The translations under genes and the position numbers were made by a program. The notes under the pieces were generated by a model. It searched no databases. It was not told the origin of the DNA and saw only the letters and a list, made by a program, of their open reading frames with translations. Shown piece after piece: positions 1-11,825 of a stretch of DNA of 64,000 nt. Positions within the stretch are counted from its first letter, which is position 1; each line of letters begins with the position of its first letter. Origin of the DNA: Agelaius tricolor (taxonomy: Eukaryota > Chordata > Aves > Passeriformes > Icteridae); NCBI GenBank assembly GCA_023055355.1, contig JALJCS010000056.1, forward strand, positions 248,001 to 312,000, given 5' to 3'.

Positions 1-19
1 TATAGAATATTAATCCCGA

Positions 20-770
20 TGTTTCCAGGTGTGTCGTGCCTGGCTTCGTCTAGCCCTCGCTGCTGGACCAAAGGCAGCAGCTGTGGCGTTTTCACCCCAG
101 AGATACCTTTGGCCGGCTGGATGCTGCAGCTGGGCACTCGGAACAAATCCAGGCAAAGTAGGAACTCAGTTTACCTCTGATGGAAAAGGTTCAGGTGACG
201 GTGAAGAGAAAAGGAGCGGGTTCTATCATAGAGTCTTAATCCAGAGTTTTATTTTAGGGTGGTAGACCTCTGAATGTTGTAACAACTCGCAATAGAACCC
301 TGGGCCGCATGGTCTCGTGTCCTTTTAAGCCCCCAGGACAGGGGGAGGGGAAGGGACAGGTGAGAGCCAACCAGGTGTGAGGAGGGGAAGGCTCAAGGGA
401 TATAGATGCTAGGACAGGCCAATGAACCCAGACCAGAGGGGCATCTTTTGAATTTCTGCCAACCACATGATGCCCTTGCTGGAATGTTAAGATTGATGGA
501 CAGCTCTTAGGCAGGAGGGCAAAAGGGGGAGGGGGAAGGTTGGCACACCTGAGAGGTTGGGATAGGTGAAACAGGAAATCACATTGCAACATTTCCCAAA
601 GAACTCTTATTCTTCTATGGAAACCTTTGTGTAATATAAAGTCCATAGGCTCTTTTTCATATCCCTTAGCATCAGACAGGACTTATGGGAACTGAGCCAG
701 TGTATGTTTAGAATATGCTTTACCATAGCAAACAGTCTTATGCTAGAGTATTTGATGCTACTGCTTTTAA
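20..770 (-). repeat. LTR-like sequence, reverse orientation
   Basis: Read on the minus strand, the stretch has a TATA-like CTTAAAAG (near 330) followed by an AATAAA signal (near 250) and a GC-rich tail, the order expected of U3-R-U5. I could not fix its ends or find a target duplication. No coding sequence is supported here. It could instead be another promoter-like repeat. Confidence 0.3.
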
Positions 771-1274
771 AAGTGTTACCTGATTAGGTGTCCTGGTTGA
801 AGAGACAGGTGTCGGCCAGGGAAGGAAGGAACCTTCCTGAATGGAAAGAAATGACCCCTTCCCTCCAAATTGTTATAACTTTATAACTTTGAAATTATGG
901 GGCTTTTAGGCAAAGATGTGGGAAAAAGAGGAACAGTTCTTTACTAGTATATATGGACAAACAAACAATAATAGCAACAACAACCCCCCCTCCCCCCGAA
1001 AACCCAATAACAGCCTTCTCCTGCCTGTCAAGTACTTTCCCCTTTGTTGTAGTTACGACCAGAACCAGCAGGGAGCACTGTTGGCTCATGACAAGGCAAC
1101 AGCGGCAGTGACTCCTTCCAACTGTTGGCTCCTAGTGAGGCAGCAGGGCTGCAGTGACTCCCTCGCAGCTGCAGATGGTGTTGTTGTTTCAGGCGGCTTC
1201 AGAGGGTGACCAAAACAAACTTTGAGCCTCTCCAGGGGGTAATGGAAGCCCAAGGGAGAGAGAGAAGGTGGAGA
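771..1274. other. No gene seen
   Basis: AT-rich then mixed sequence with a C-rich run near 980-1000. Short open frames on both strands have no recognisable motif. This is the flank into which B1 inserted. Confidence 0.5.
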
Positions 1275-1850
1275 TGAATCATGATTTTAAAGGGTTAAGA
1301 TTTTAGCTGAGGGTTAGAATCAATTCATATTGAAGTTAGATACGCCAATGATAGGTTAATGATTATTAGATGCTTAAGCTAAGGCTAATTGTTATATTAT
1401 GAGCTCATTTGTAGAAAGAAGCAGAGCAAGTGAACCATTAAAGGAACATACTGAAACCAGTAGAGCAATGCCCAGAACCTGAACTCTGTGTTAATCCATC
1501 ACAAAGCAGGGGGCCTTGGATTTGCCAGAGGGTCACAGAGACCTGACAAAGACCTTTCTGACTTCATCCCTGGGACCACTGACCCAATTCGAGACCACCA
1601 ATCCAATTCAAGAGAAGAATTGTGCACGCATGAAGGACTTATAACCTCATTTTAATACAAAGCAGGCATGGGAGGTGCTGAGGTTATGCATATGTATTAT
1701 TTTGGGAAATAAATAGAAGGCAAAAATCCTTGGGCGGTCACGCCTTTTGGGGACGACCCCTGTGCCACCCGCTGGTGTAATCAACATACCACTTTCTAAC
1801 TTTAACTAGTTAGAGAGTCTTTGTCTGTGATCTTTGGTTTTAATTACTCA
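1275..1850 (+). repeat. B1 5' LTR
   Basis: It starts TGAATCATG and ends ACTCA, directly before a primer-site-like sequence. The first about 420 bp recur at 11408-11825 with about 30 differences by eye (about 7%), so this is an old LTR pair. An AATAAA lies near 1709. Confidence 0.85.
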
Positions 1851-1851
1851 A

Positions 1852-1871
1852 TTGACGAGCCAAGACAGGAG
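1852..1871 (+). promoter_or_regulatory. B1 primer binding site, tRNA-Arg-like
   Basis: The sequence following the LTR resembles the complement of a tRNA-Arg 3' end (TGRCGAGCCA then CAGGAG), with mismatches and a gap. It sits one base after the LTR, where a primer site belongs. Confidence 0.4.
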
Positions 1872-2490
1872 GAGACTGCTGTGAGACTAGCTCAGGTCAT
1901 GGACCCCCTCAGGGCGCCCCTGGGATATTCCTGGAAGAGTGGGCTCTGCTGCCCAGACTGTTCATCCAGCAGCAGACAAGGACCTCTGACAACTAAAACA
2001 CCGGACAAAATGGTCTGTTTAAAAATTAAAACAGTTTTAAGTAGTGACCTGTAAGGCATACATGTGGTCAGGAAAGACCGTTGATAAGTCGTGGGAGACG
2101 TTACATGCGCAACTTGTGCCTCTGTAGTGTGCTTGCAAGCTGAAGTTATAGTTGAAATTTGGTTGTCAGCAGAAAGAATTGCTGAACTGATGTACCGAGC
2201 TCGGGCATTTACTGCTGACAGAAAGGGATTTTGCCATTTGTTTCACTGCAGAGGGCTCAGTTTGCTAGCAATTCGGGGCTAGCAGTCGTAAGGGTAAATC
2301 CTGGTCTAAAGTTGTGATGCTATTATGAATGTGTCCTGACTGTGAGAACGATTGTGAGAGCGTTTGTTGAGAGGTGCTGTTAGCACGACGCAAGTGGGAG
2401 TTTGGACCTGCGGTTCTGTTCTCGGGCGACTGAAACGGCTGGGGGAAAACGAAGAGAGTGGGGCGCATGGTCCTTAATAAAATCCCCTCC

Positions 2491-2590
2491 CTGCTGTGAC
2501 CGTGTGTGTGTGTTTTGGTTACAGGGGACGGAATTTACTGCTGTGACCGTGTGTGTGTGTGTTTTTGTTACGGGGGACAGAATTTACTGT
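2491..2590 (+). repeat. Tandem duplication of about 50 bp with GT runs
   Basis: Two adjacent copies share the order GCTGTGACC, a (GT)n run, GGTTAC/TGTTAC, then GGGGAC and GAATTTACTG. The copies differ slightly in GT-run length. Confidence 0.75.
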
Positions 2591-3267
2591 AACACCTGGT
2601 GTTCATGTTAAAAGGGTTCGGACTCTGAGAAATTATAGGGGCGGCATTTTGCTGTTCAGGTGTTTATGTTTGTGAAATTTGAAATATAGAGGTTAAATGC
2701 TTTAGTGTAGTGTGTTTGTGTTTCCCGCGGGAATAATAAGATTGTGATATTGTTGTATTGCATCAAAGGGATTTTTTTTGTGTTAGTTTATGTTGTAGTC
2801 GAGTTTGGAGCTGTGGTGTATTTTTGAGGCAACGCTGCCATCTTGTGTCAAAAGTTAGCACACGTTGAATGTGAAGTAGTAAAACTGGTTTGTTTGAAAG
2901 AATTTATTAATTTTTGAGAGCTGAGATGTGAACATTTTGAAGTTAATTTGGGACAGACAAAGGACGGGGCCAGTTTGGCAAGAAAAAGTAGAAGCTTTTG
3001 ATAAGAATTTACTTGTGGTTTTAGTACGGGGATTGTGTTTGTAGATGCTGATTGCTAGAATCATAATAGGGATAGTTTTGGTCTGAGAATCCAATCTGTC
3101 CAGACGGATAGAGGGAACTCCTTTGCTTCAGTGGTTTGGGCTCGACTCGTGGGAGTTTGTGAATTCAGTAAACTGGTGGGTAGACAGGGGAAATGAGAGT
3201 ATATTTAGAAGGTTTATATCAGATGTCTGCTGGGGGACTAGTGGCTTTGGATTAGGAGAAACCATCT

Positions 3268-3588
3268 GTGAAGAATTTAAAGAGTCAAAACGGAATAGCT
3301 TGTATTTGTGGGAATTTTCCTGCAGATTTTGGTATATCTAGAGGTTGGCATTGTGCGTGGGTGTTACTGAAGTGTAAGATTTGTGCAGGACATTATTATT
3401 GTTCTTCTGCTAACCGGTATAGAAAGTGTGCCCAGTGTCAAGAGCTCCCTGATCGAGCTGATTTAGAATCAAGGATTTTAAAACTGGTGTGCGGAAAGTC
3501 ACATTTAGTACCTGAGCGGTGGGCTGTGCGAGAAGAAGACTGGGAAAGGACTGTGCGAATCTGTGAAGTCAGGTTTGGGTGGAAGTGA
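3268..3588 (+). CDS. Cysteine-rich accessory ORF in B1 leader
   Basis: An open frame of about 106 codons lies upstream of gag, ending 75 bp before the gag start. It has a zinc-finger-like array: KC-x2-C, x4, YC, S-x-N-x-Y, x2, C-x2-C, followed about 30 residues later by an LVPE..W segment and a conserved EE-x-WE-x-TV...C..RF..K tail. The same array and tail occur in family A (39180-39423 and minus 14214-14520), aligning without gaps over the cysteine block. I do not recognise the family; metal binding is an inference. The start is uncertain, because a neighbouring frame (3123-3341) may hold the N-terminal part and be joined by a frameshift. It could be a leader-encoded or spliced accessory protein. 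Confidence 0.5.
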   Translation: MKNLKSQNGIACICGNFPADFGISRGWHCAWVLLKCKICAGHYYCSSANRYRKCAQCQELPDRADLESRILKLVCGKSHLVPERWAVREEDWERTVRICEVRFGWK

Positions 3589-3663
3589 GACGAAGCAAAG
3601 GAGGAGGTAATAAGTAATAAGGATTGGAGTAGACTGCTGGTTTTGTTAAGGAGAAGGGGAGTG

Positions 3664-5431
3664 ATGGGAAGCAACCAGAGTAAAGAGATCCCCAAAAGTA
3701 GTCCTTTAGGGTGTATTTTGGCACACTGGAAGGAACTAGTAGGGTATGGAGGGATAGAAAATAAAAAGACTCTAGTGAAATTTTCCACACAGTGGTGGCC
3801 ACTTTATAGGATTGAAGAGGGGGTCAGGTGGCTCCCAACTGGAGCTCTACATTATGAGACTTTGTTACAGCTTATGTTGTTTTTGAGACGGGAGCAGAAA
3901 TGGGAAGAGGTGACATATGCTGACATGTTTTTCTCCCTCTGGAACTACCCTGAGTGGCAGAGGGATTGTGGACTCAGGGCTCCTTCTGACCCCTTTGTAT
4001 TGGCCCTGGAAAAAGACAATGGGACTAGTAGAGGGAGGCTGAAATGGTGTTGTAGTGCATGCTCCATAAATCAAAACTGCACACACCCAGACAAAATATA
4101 CCCAGCTGACTCACTGGAGCAAGAGTTGGGGGATCTGTTTGAACCACTCCCTAGAAGGCAAGGGGGGCAGAGAGAGGCAGCAAATTCAGGACAGTTAACA
4201 ACCTCAACTCCATCCCCAGCTCTTGTTCCACCCCCTGACATCTCTGATCAAACTTCAGCTCATATTTCATCCCCCACTCCAGTTAAGGCTATTACTATTT
4301 CAACCCCAGCTCCAGCTTTAAACAAAGCTATTTCTATTTCAACTCCCGCTCCAGTTTTAAGCTCAGCTGAATCAACTCCGTTTTCTGTTTCAACTCCAGC
4401 TTCTACTCTATCCCCCACCTCGACTACTCTACTTACTCCTAAATCTTTCCAACTGCCCAGCAGTGACAGTGAGGAAGAGGAGCCCTCTCCAAAGGGTCCT
4501 ACAGCATTCTGGACTCAGAAACAAACAAAGGAAATTATACAAGCACTTTTGAGGGAGGCAGTAAGTCTTGATGGGAAAACAATGTTAGTTAAAATTCCTT
4601 TTTCTACAATGGATTTAGAGGTTTGGGAAAAGATTGGTAAGCATCATCAAAGTGACCCTATAGGTGTTGCAAAGAAATTAAAGTTTATGATTAAACAGCA
4701 TCGACCTGATTGGTCAGATCTCCAGCTGTTATTGGATGCCTTAACTGAAACAGAAAAACAACTGGTTTTAAAGGTAGCTGGGGGTTTAGCAGAAGATGCC
4801 TGTAGAATAACAGAGCGATATGAGAGACATCTTTCCTCTTCAGGATCCACACTGGAATGCTAATGATGTTAGTGATATGGAAAAACTAGAGGATTATCAA
4901 GACTTCATAGTGAGGGGGTTAGAAAGGGCAATCCCAAAAACAATAAACTGGTCAGCCCTATATACAATTAAGCAAGGTCCCTCCGAAACACTTCCTGAAT
5001 TTTTAGAACATTTGTGGGATGCGATGTGTCATTATATAACCTTAGATCCTGAATCTGAGGAAGGGATACAACATCTAGTGGGTTTATTCTTAAGACAATC
5101 TACAGGGGGCATTAGACGCAAACTTCAGAAGATACAGGGTCCGACAGCGCAGGATTTAGAGACTTTGCTAGAAAAGGAATGGAGAGTATTTAGTAACCGA
5201 GAAGAAAAGTTCAAAGAAGGGATGAAAAAATTATTAGCAGTAGTAAGGGAAGAAGAAAAAGGAAAATGTAGACAAGGGCCACTAAGGCAGGGACCACCTC
5301 GGCTAAGGAGAGATCAATGTGCATTCTGCAAGAGAGTTGGACACTGGAAGAACCAGTGCCTGGAACAAAGAAAAGGTGATGAACAAAAAATAGGAGATCT
5401 AAAAGAGGGGGGAGGTGATTGCCCATGTTAA
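3664..5431 (+). pseudogene. gag: B1 gag (gamma-like), frameshifted
   Basis: Gag forms the virion core. The start is ATG 3664, giving an N-terminal MG (MGSNQSK), a myristoylation-type start that favours it over the upstream in-frame codon at 3643. The N-terminal matrix region contains the SSPLGCILAHW block shared with B2. A long Pro/Ser/Thr-rich linker follows (about 4190-4470), then capsid. The frame breaks near 4820-4845, and capsid/nucleocapsid continues in another frame to 5431. The nucleocapsid has one CCHC knuckle (C-x2-C-x4-H-x4-C, near 5318-5360). A second break at the G-run near 5407 moves the end out of the protease frame. The product resembles B2 gag throughout, so family assignment is firm. 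Confidence 0.85.
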
Positions 5432-5483
5432 GGAAGACTGATGTGGACCGGAGGATCTTACTCTAGGAGACCTTCTGGTTATA

Positions 5484-8400
5484 ATGAAACTAGGGAATAA
5501 AGAAAAGGAAATGGAATTTTCGATAGACACAGGGGCAGCATATTCGGTGTTAAATAAAGCTTTAATACCAATAACAGATGATTATGTCATGGTAAAGGGG
5601 GCAACTGGCCAATCTGAAAGAGCTTATTTTTGTAGGCCATTGAAATATAAACGTGGCAAACAATGGAGAATTCATAAGTTCTTATAGATGCCCAATGCTC
5701 CATCAGCACTTTTGGGTAGAGATTTATTGGAACAATTAGAAGCAAAAATAATATTAAAAAATGGAGAGATGACTTTGGAGGTTAAACACCAGTAATATGT
5801 GGAATTGTTAAAGCCTGATGTTAATAACCAATGAGGCTAAAGTTGAAAGTGAATATGAGATTCACAGGAAAATACTGGATCAGGTATTTCCTGGGCTGTG
5901 GGCTTCTAACATACCAGGGAGAGCGAAGAATGCACCCCCAGTGCAAATTAGGCTTAAAGAAGGAAAACAACCAGTTAGGGTCAAGCAGTACCCTTTGAGA
6001 AAGGAAGACAGAAGGGATTAGTTACAGATAGGGCTATTAAAAGAGTCAGTCTGAGTTCAATACTCCTATTTTACCTGTTAAAAACCCTGATGGATTCTAC
6101 TGAATAGTACAAGATTTAAGAGCTGTTAATAAGATAACTGAGGATTTATACCCAGTGGTTTCCAACCCCTACACTCTGTTAACTCGTTTAACATCTGAAC
6201 TAACATGGTTTACTGTTTTAGATTTGAAGGATGCTTTCTTATGCCTTCCTCTCCATGAGACCAGCCAGAAATTTTTTGCATTTGAGTGGGAAAACCCCAA
6301 AACTGGCTGCAAAACCCATCTCACATGGTCAGTTCTGCCTCAAAGGTTCAAGAACTCCCCTACAATATTTGGAGAACAACTAGCAAAAGATCTGGAATCC
6401 TGGGAAGCTCCATCAGAAGAAGGACAGCTGTTACAGTATGTGGACAACCTCCTGGTAGGTACCAAAACTCAAGAGACATGTGTGGAGTGGACAGTAAGCC
6501 TCTTAAACTTTTTGGGCCTACAGGGGTATTGAGTATCCCAGAAGAAAGCCCAAATGGTGAAGCAAACGGTTATTTATTTGGGCTACGAGGTTAGTGCTGG
6601 ACAAAGAACTTTAGGATGGATCGCAAGGAAGCAATATGCCAGACCCCAAAGCCCCAGATAGTAAAAGAACTGAGAACCATTTTAGGCATGACTGGGTGGT
6701 GCAGGCTGTGGGTTTATAATTATGGACTGTTAGTCAAACCCTTATATGCCTTGGTTATGGAAGGAAACAGAGATCTCCAATGGACAAAAGAAGCAACACG
6801 AGCCTTTGAACAACTGAAGAAGGCCCTCATGTCAGCTCCAGTCCTGGGACTTCCAGATGTGAGTAAACCATTCTTCTTGTTTTCTCATGAAAAGCAGGGA
6901 ATTGCTTTGGGAATATTAGCACAAGATCTGGGCCTGTACCACAGGGCAGTCTCCTACCTCTCTAAGCAGCTGGATGCAGCGGCTAAGGGATGGCCAGGAT
7001 GCCTCAGAGCTGTTGCAGCAGTGGCAGTGAACATCCAAGAAACATGCAAGTTCACCCTGGGCCAGAAGATGACTGTGCTGGTGTTCAGCACAGTGTCTGC
7101 AGTGCTCGAAGTAAAGGGGGGGACATTGGCTCTCCCCACAGAGATTCTTGAAATACCAAGCCATAATGCTGGAACAAGATGTTGTAGAAATTGTGGTAAC
7201 TAACATTGTGAACCCAGCTTCTTTCCTCAGTGGTAGTATGGGAGAACTGGTGATCCATGATTGCCTGGAGACTATTGAAGCTACCTACTCCAGTCACCCC
7301 AGATCTGAAGGACATCCTTCTCGAGGACACTGAGACCTGGTTTACTGATGGAAGCAGCTATGTCATCAGTGGAAAAAAGCATGCTGGGTATGTGGTTACC
7401 ACAAGCCAAGAGTTAATAGAGTCTGGATCATTACCAACCAACACCTTGGCATAGAAGGATGAAATAATTGCCTTAACCCAGGCTTTAGAGCTGGCTAAAG
7501 GAAAGAAAATCAATATTTACACAGACTCGAGGTATGCATTTGGGGTAGTCCATGCACATGAAGCCATCTGGAAGGAAAGAGGACTGTTGAACTCACAAGG
7601 AAAAAGCATTAAACATGCACAAGAGATAATAAAACTGTTGGAGGCAGTCCAGCAACCTGAAAAGGTAGCCATCATTCACATCAAGGCACACCAAAAAGTG
7701 AGCTCTGAATTGGAGGAAGGAAATTAGCTGGCAGACAGAAAGGCAAAAGAAGCAGCTAAAGGTGAGATAATTGTTGAGACAGTTGAGACAGCCTTAATCC
7801 CAGATGGACAAATTTCTATTGAAGGTAAGCCAAGGTACAGTAAAAAGGACAAGATGCTTATTGAGAAAGAAAATGGAAGTTTTAACCAAGAGGGGTGGGC
7901 TATTACAGATGAACGGAAAGGAAGGCTTGTGATCCCCTCTTATATGCTATGGTCATTAGTGAAAGATGAACATGAGAAAACACATTAGGGAATAGATGCT
8001 TTGTACAATTACTTGAAAGACAGAATCATAGCCAGAAACGTGCAAAGTACAGTGATTCAGGTGACTCACCAATGTAGCCTTTGCCTCCAAACTAATCCCA
8101 AAAATATTCCTAAACCAAAACTTGGGCAAATTGGAAAAGGATATGGACCTGGGCAGCAATGGCAAATTGATTTTTCAGAACTACCCAGGAAAGGGGGGTA
8201 CTGATACCTATTGGTGTTAACAGATACCTTTTCAGGGTGGCCAGAAGCTTTCCCTATGAGAACTGCCAAAGTGCGAGAGGTAACCAAAGCATTGTTATGA
8301 GAAAGAATACTGTGTTTTGGAGTCCCAGCCACAATATCTTCAGATGGAGGGCCACATTTTATTTCAAAAATTGTGCAGCAAATTAGCCACCATTTAGACA

Positions 8401-8935
8401 TAGACTGGGAACTTCATACTCCATATCATCCTCAGTCAAGCAGCCAAGTGGAGAAAATGAATTGCTTGATTAAGCAGCAAATAATAAGACTGGGACAAGA
8501 GGCAAAGTTACCTTGGCCTCAGGCTCTTCCATTAACATTATTATGAATCTGGACCAAACCAAGAGTAAAAGAAAAATTTAGTTCCTTTGAAATACTGTAT
8601 GGAAGGTCATGTGGAATTCAAGAAGGGAGAACACCCACTCAAGTAGGGGAAAAAACCCTACACAGATATGTGGTGGCCCTAAACAAACAATTTAGAGAAA
8701 TTGAGAATCGTGGCTGGGGCTCGAAGCAGAGAATTAGATGGACCAGTGCATGATGTACAGCCTGGGGATTATGTATATGTTAAGTCTTTTGCAGAGAAGA
8801 CTCTGGAACCGCAGTGGGAGGGACCATTCCAAGTGCTTTTCACCACCTTTACTGCAACCAAGATTAAGGAACAAAGTGCCATCATTCCCGAGTGAAGAAG
8901 GCTCCCGAGGGACTCTGGAAAGTTATAGCGGGTGA
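5484..8935 (+). pseudogene. pol: B1 pol (protease, RT, RNase H, integrase), heavily decayed
   Basis: Fragments in several frames give the full pol order. Protease is at 5484-5790 (IDTGA active site and a LLGRDLL motif). RT runs about 5818-7200, with an LPQ-x-FKNSP block and YVDN in place of the expected YVDD (about 6437-6450), an Asp-to-Asn change at a catalytic position. The connection/RNase H region follows (TDGSS near 7346; TDS near 7520). Integrase has the CxxC pair near 8075-8090, WQIDF (8158), a DGGPHF block and a QVEK glutamate (about 8340-8455). At least six frame changes and several stops (5685, 6019, 7201, 7452, 7724, 8202) make it nonfunctional. It is related to B2 pol. Confidence 0.85.
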
Positions 8936-9028
8936 CAACGAACTGAAATTAAAACTTTCTCAGGAAAATAAATAGGGTGTGAGTGAGATGATAAGCATAG
9001 TCTCAGAATAGAAAAGTTTGTAGTTATA

Positions 9029-11066
9029 ATGGATAATCAAGTAGGTGTAGCCTGGAGAATTGTGGCATTTGTGATTATCACTATAGCCACAACTAATGCA
9101 GTACCACTTGCATTTAAATGTAACTGGTATATATAAGTGCCAAGGGAAAGCCTATGACCCCAACTACCGTAAGTCTCTGGATCAGATGCTAAAAGTTACA
9201 AATGCAGCTGTGTGGGATAGAAGAAATGTTCAAGGATGTGAATATGTGTTTGTCCAGGATGAGTTTCATAAATTTTGTCAAAAACCCATGAAACTTATTC
9301 GAATTGGTCCTGAGTGCTGTGACAAATGCTTAGCCAATTGTCCAGAGTTTAGACTCAAAATAGGAGGTTGTGCAATCAAGGTTTTTTAGATTGATTGTAA
9401 TATAACTCAGTTTTGTACTGTTTCCCGAATGGATAAGGTTAAAATAACAGCCAGTGCTAACACTGAGACAAACCACAGCTACTCAAATCACTTTAGAACC
9501 CATGGTTCCTGTAATTACCAAAATTGGACCACATGCTGTTAAGAAGACGGAATTCAAAAATTGCTAATTAATCCGAAGTGGTCATTAAAATGGGTAGAAA
9601 TGGCAATGCAAGTGAATGCCTCTCCCATTTGGCCCGAGTGTGCTCCATTTGTAAGGACCTCTTTTATGGATTGGACCACCTGGCTGCAGAAGCATATGCC
9701 TTATATGTCCAGACAGAAGAAAGACCTTACTGAATTATTGGGAACAGGACTAGGGGTTCTAAATACAATGGATTCAGAAGTAATAATTAGCAAATTGACA
9801 GCACTTGGCAGTGATATGCTTAAATTGCAACAACCCTTACACTCCTCCTTGTTGGCATTAGGTACCAGCCAGTGGAAATTGTTCAAAATATTACCAGAAT
9901 GGGGAAATATGGAAGAGCGAGATCATCAATTGATAATTGATACTTTAGGCACAGCTAGTGGGAACGTTGCTTTGGCTTTTGGGTGTACACAGGCAGAATT
10001 ATGGATGTAACCAGTGCTGGCTTCAGTTATTAGGGATGGGGAAGAAGGCATATTCCCTGCCAAAATTCGTAAAGTTGTTTGGGATAATGCCTTGGATTTA
10101 GGAAAAGAACTTCAATCCTGGTGGGTTTTAGTTAATTTTACTTATGATCCCATGACAAATATGGTAACAGCTTTTGTTTTAACCATATATGATGCATCAG
10201 TAAGCTTAATACATCCAATTGTTCCTTTAGGGCTAAATCACGAGGGTCCATACTATATCCTTTTGAACACAGAATGTGGGCATGAAAGGTTGAAGGAAGG
10301 TGGCGAACTATTAACTTAGAACCTTGCTCAATGAGGGGACAGCTGGGGTGTGTATGTGAAGGCAATGTAAGTGATGATAAAAATATTTGTTTGGATACAG
10401 AGCAAAGCATTAGTCACTTTGAAATGCATCCCATTAACCTTGCTTGTGTATACAGGACAAGGTTGTGTCTGCCTCAGAACAGCATGCCCCACTATAATGG
10501 TGGATGAGATTACTGTGAATAAAACTCAGTTTAACTTGTGCATTTGTAACTGTCAAACTTGAGGGATATGATTTTTCCTATCAGGCACCTGTCATATCAT
10601 ACCAACATATAAAGGTGAATTTGATTACTGTCCAAGAAATATCACCTGTGCCTATAGGGATGAACTTATCTTTGGTCACCCAGTTGTTGAAACATCATGA
10701 ATTAAAGAGAATTCTAAAAGAAATTAAAGATGAATGAAAAAACCTTTGGTTACAAGACACCATGACACAGAGACTACGCAGAGAGTATTTAAAAGATTGG
10801 AAGAAGGCCCATCCCATCATTGGTGGGATGTGCTCTTTGGGTGGTCTCCAATGGCAACTGGCTTCCTCAATACCTTAGTTCATCCAATTACTGTTTTGCT
10901 TATCTTAGTTGGTATAAGTTTGATTTTGTCTATTATAGTACTTGTTTGGAATTGGAGACTGTTGTGGAGAGCAGCAGCTTTAACTTCAGTATCGAAAGCA
11001 TATGGTACAGTTTTAAGAGACACCTACCACGCAGCTTTGCTAGATGAAGAAGAATCTATATATTAG
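9029..11066 (+). pseudogene. env: B1 env-like glycoprotein, unfamiliar type
   Basis: ATG 9029 opens a hydrophobic signal-peptide-like start; a frameshift near 9130 moves it into the frame of 9096-9389. The ectodomain then continues in one frame, broken by stops (9387, 10008, 10317 and more). A basic RQKK site (about 9714) precedes a glycine-rich, fusion-peptide-like segment and a long helical stretch. Many cysteines follow, and the C-terminus (10734-11066) has one strong membrane span of about 25 residues with a short tail. I do not see the QNR-x-ALD immunosuppressive block or the CX6CC motif that characterise gamma-type TM. The gene is unrelated by eye to B2 env although gag-pol is related. 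Position, signal, cleavage site and anchor support an envelope role; the family is not recognised. Confidence 0.65.
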
Positions 11067-11362
11067 TGTTGCAGTAGTATTAATCAAGTTATAATAAGCA
11101 GTCCAGCTCAGCTCCATGAAGCAGCCTCTGGGCTGACTGACAGAAGCTCACAGCCAATGGGAGCTCTCCTAAGATGCAGACATTGTATTGGTTCAGAATC
11201 TGGGGGCACAGAGATAGACCAATGAGCTGTCTCTACCCAGGAGTTTTGAATGGGCTAGAAAAAGGTGCTGGACACAATAAACAAAGCTGTTTGCTGATGA
11301 CCAAAGGGAGTTTTGTTGTGTGTTCTGTCTCAGACATACAAACATCACGGATTCTGCTGAAA
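11067..11362 (+). repeat. Possible short solo LTR after B1 env
   Basis: It begins TGTTGCAGTAG right after the env stop, has AATAAA (about 11276) and a U5-like tail, and is flanked by TATTAG-type direct repeats (to 11066 and about 11363-11370). The 3' end lacks a clear CA, so the call is tentative. Confidence 0.4.
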
Positions 11363-11391
11363 TATATTAGTAAAAGAATTTACTAACCTTT

Positions 11392-11407
11392 AAGAAGGAG
11401 TGGGGAA
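11392..11407 (+). promoter_or_regulatory. B1 polypurine tract
   Basis: The purine run AAGAAGGAGTGGGGAA directly precedes the 3' LTR, the expected plus-strand priming site. Confidence 0.65.
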
Positions 11408-11825
11408 TGAATCATGATTTTAAAGGGTTAAGATTTTAGCTGAGGGTTAGAATCAATTCATATTGAAGTTAGATACACTAATGATAGGTTAATGATTATT
11501 AGATGCTAAAGCTAATTGTTATATTATGAGCTCGTTTGTAGAAGGAAGCAGAGCGAGTGAACCATTATAGAAACATATTGAAACCAGTAGAACATTGCCC
11601 AGCACCTTGACTGTGTGTTAATCCATCACGAAGCAGGGGGCCTTGGATTGTGCCAGAGGGTCACAGAGACCTGACAAAGACCTTCCTGACTTCATCCCTG
11701 GGACCACTGACCCAATTTGAAACCACCAACCCAATTCAAGAGAAGAATTGTGCATGCGTGAAGGACTAATAACCTCATTTTAATACAAAGCGGGGATGGG
11801 AGTTGCTGGGGTTATGCATATGTAT
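11408..11825 (+). repeat. B1 3' LTR, truncated
   Basis: It matches the first about 420 bp of the 5' LTR. It stops abruptly where the reverse-oriented LTR of A3 begins, so roughly 150 bp of R-U5 are missing here; the remainder should lie beyond A3's other end, outside this window. Confidence 0.85.

Larger units (their letters stand above)
1872..3663 (+). other. B1 leader, unusually long
   Basis: About 1.8 kb separate the primer site from the gag start; the related B2 has only about 280 bp. The leader contains a tandem duplication (2491-2590) and a cysteine-rich reading frame (3268-3588). Other open frames here are short and unconvincing. Confidence 0.7.
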
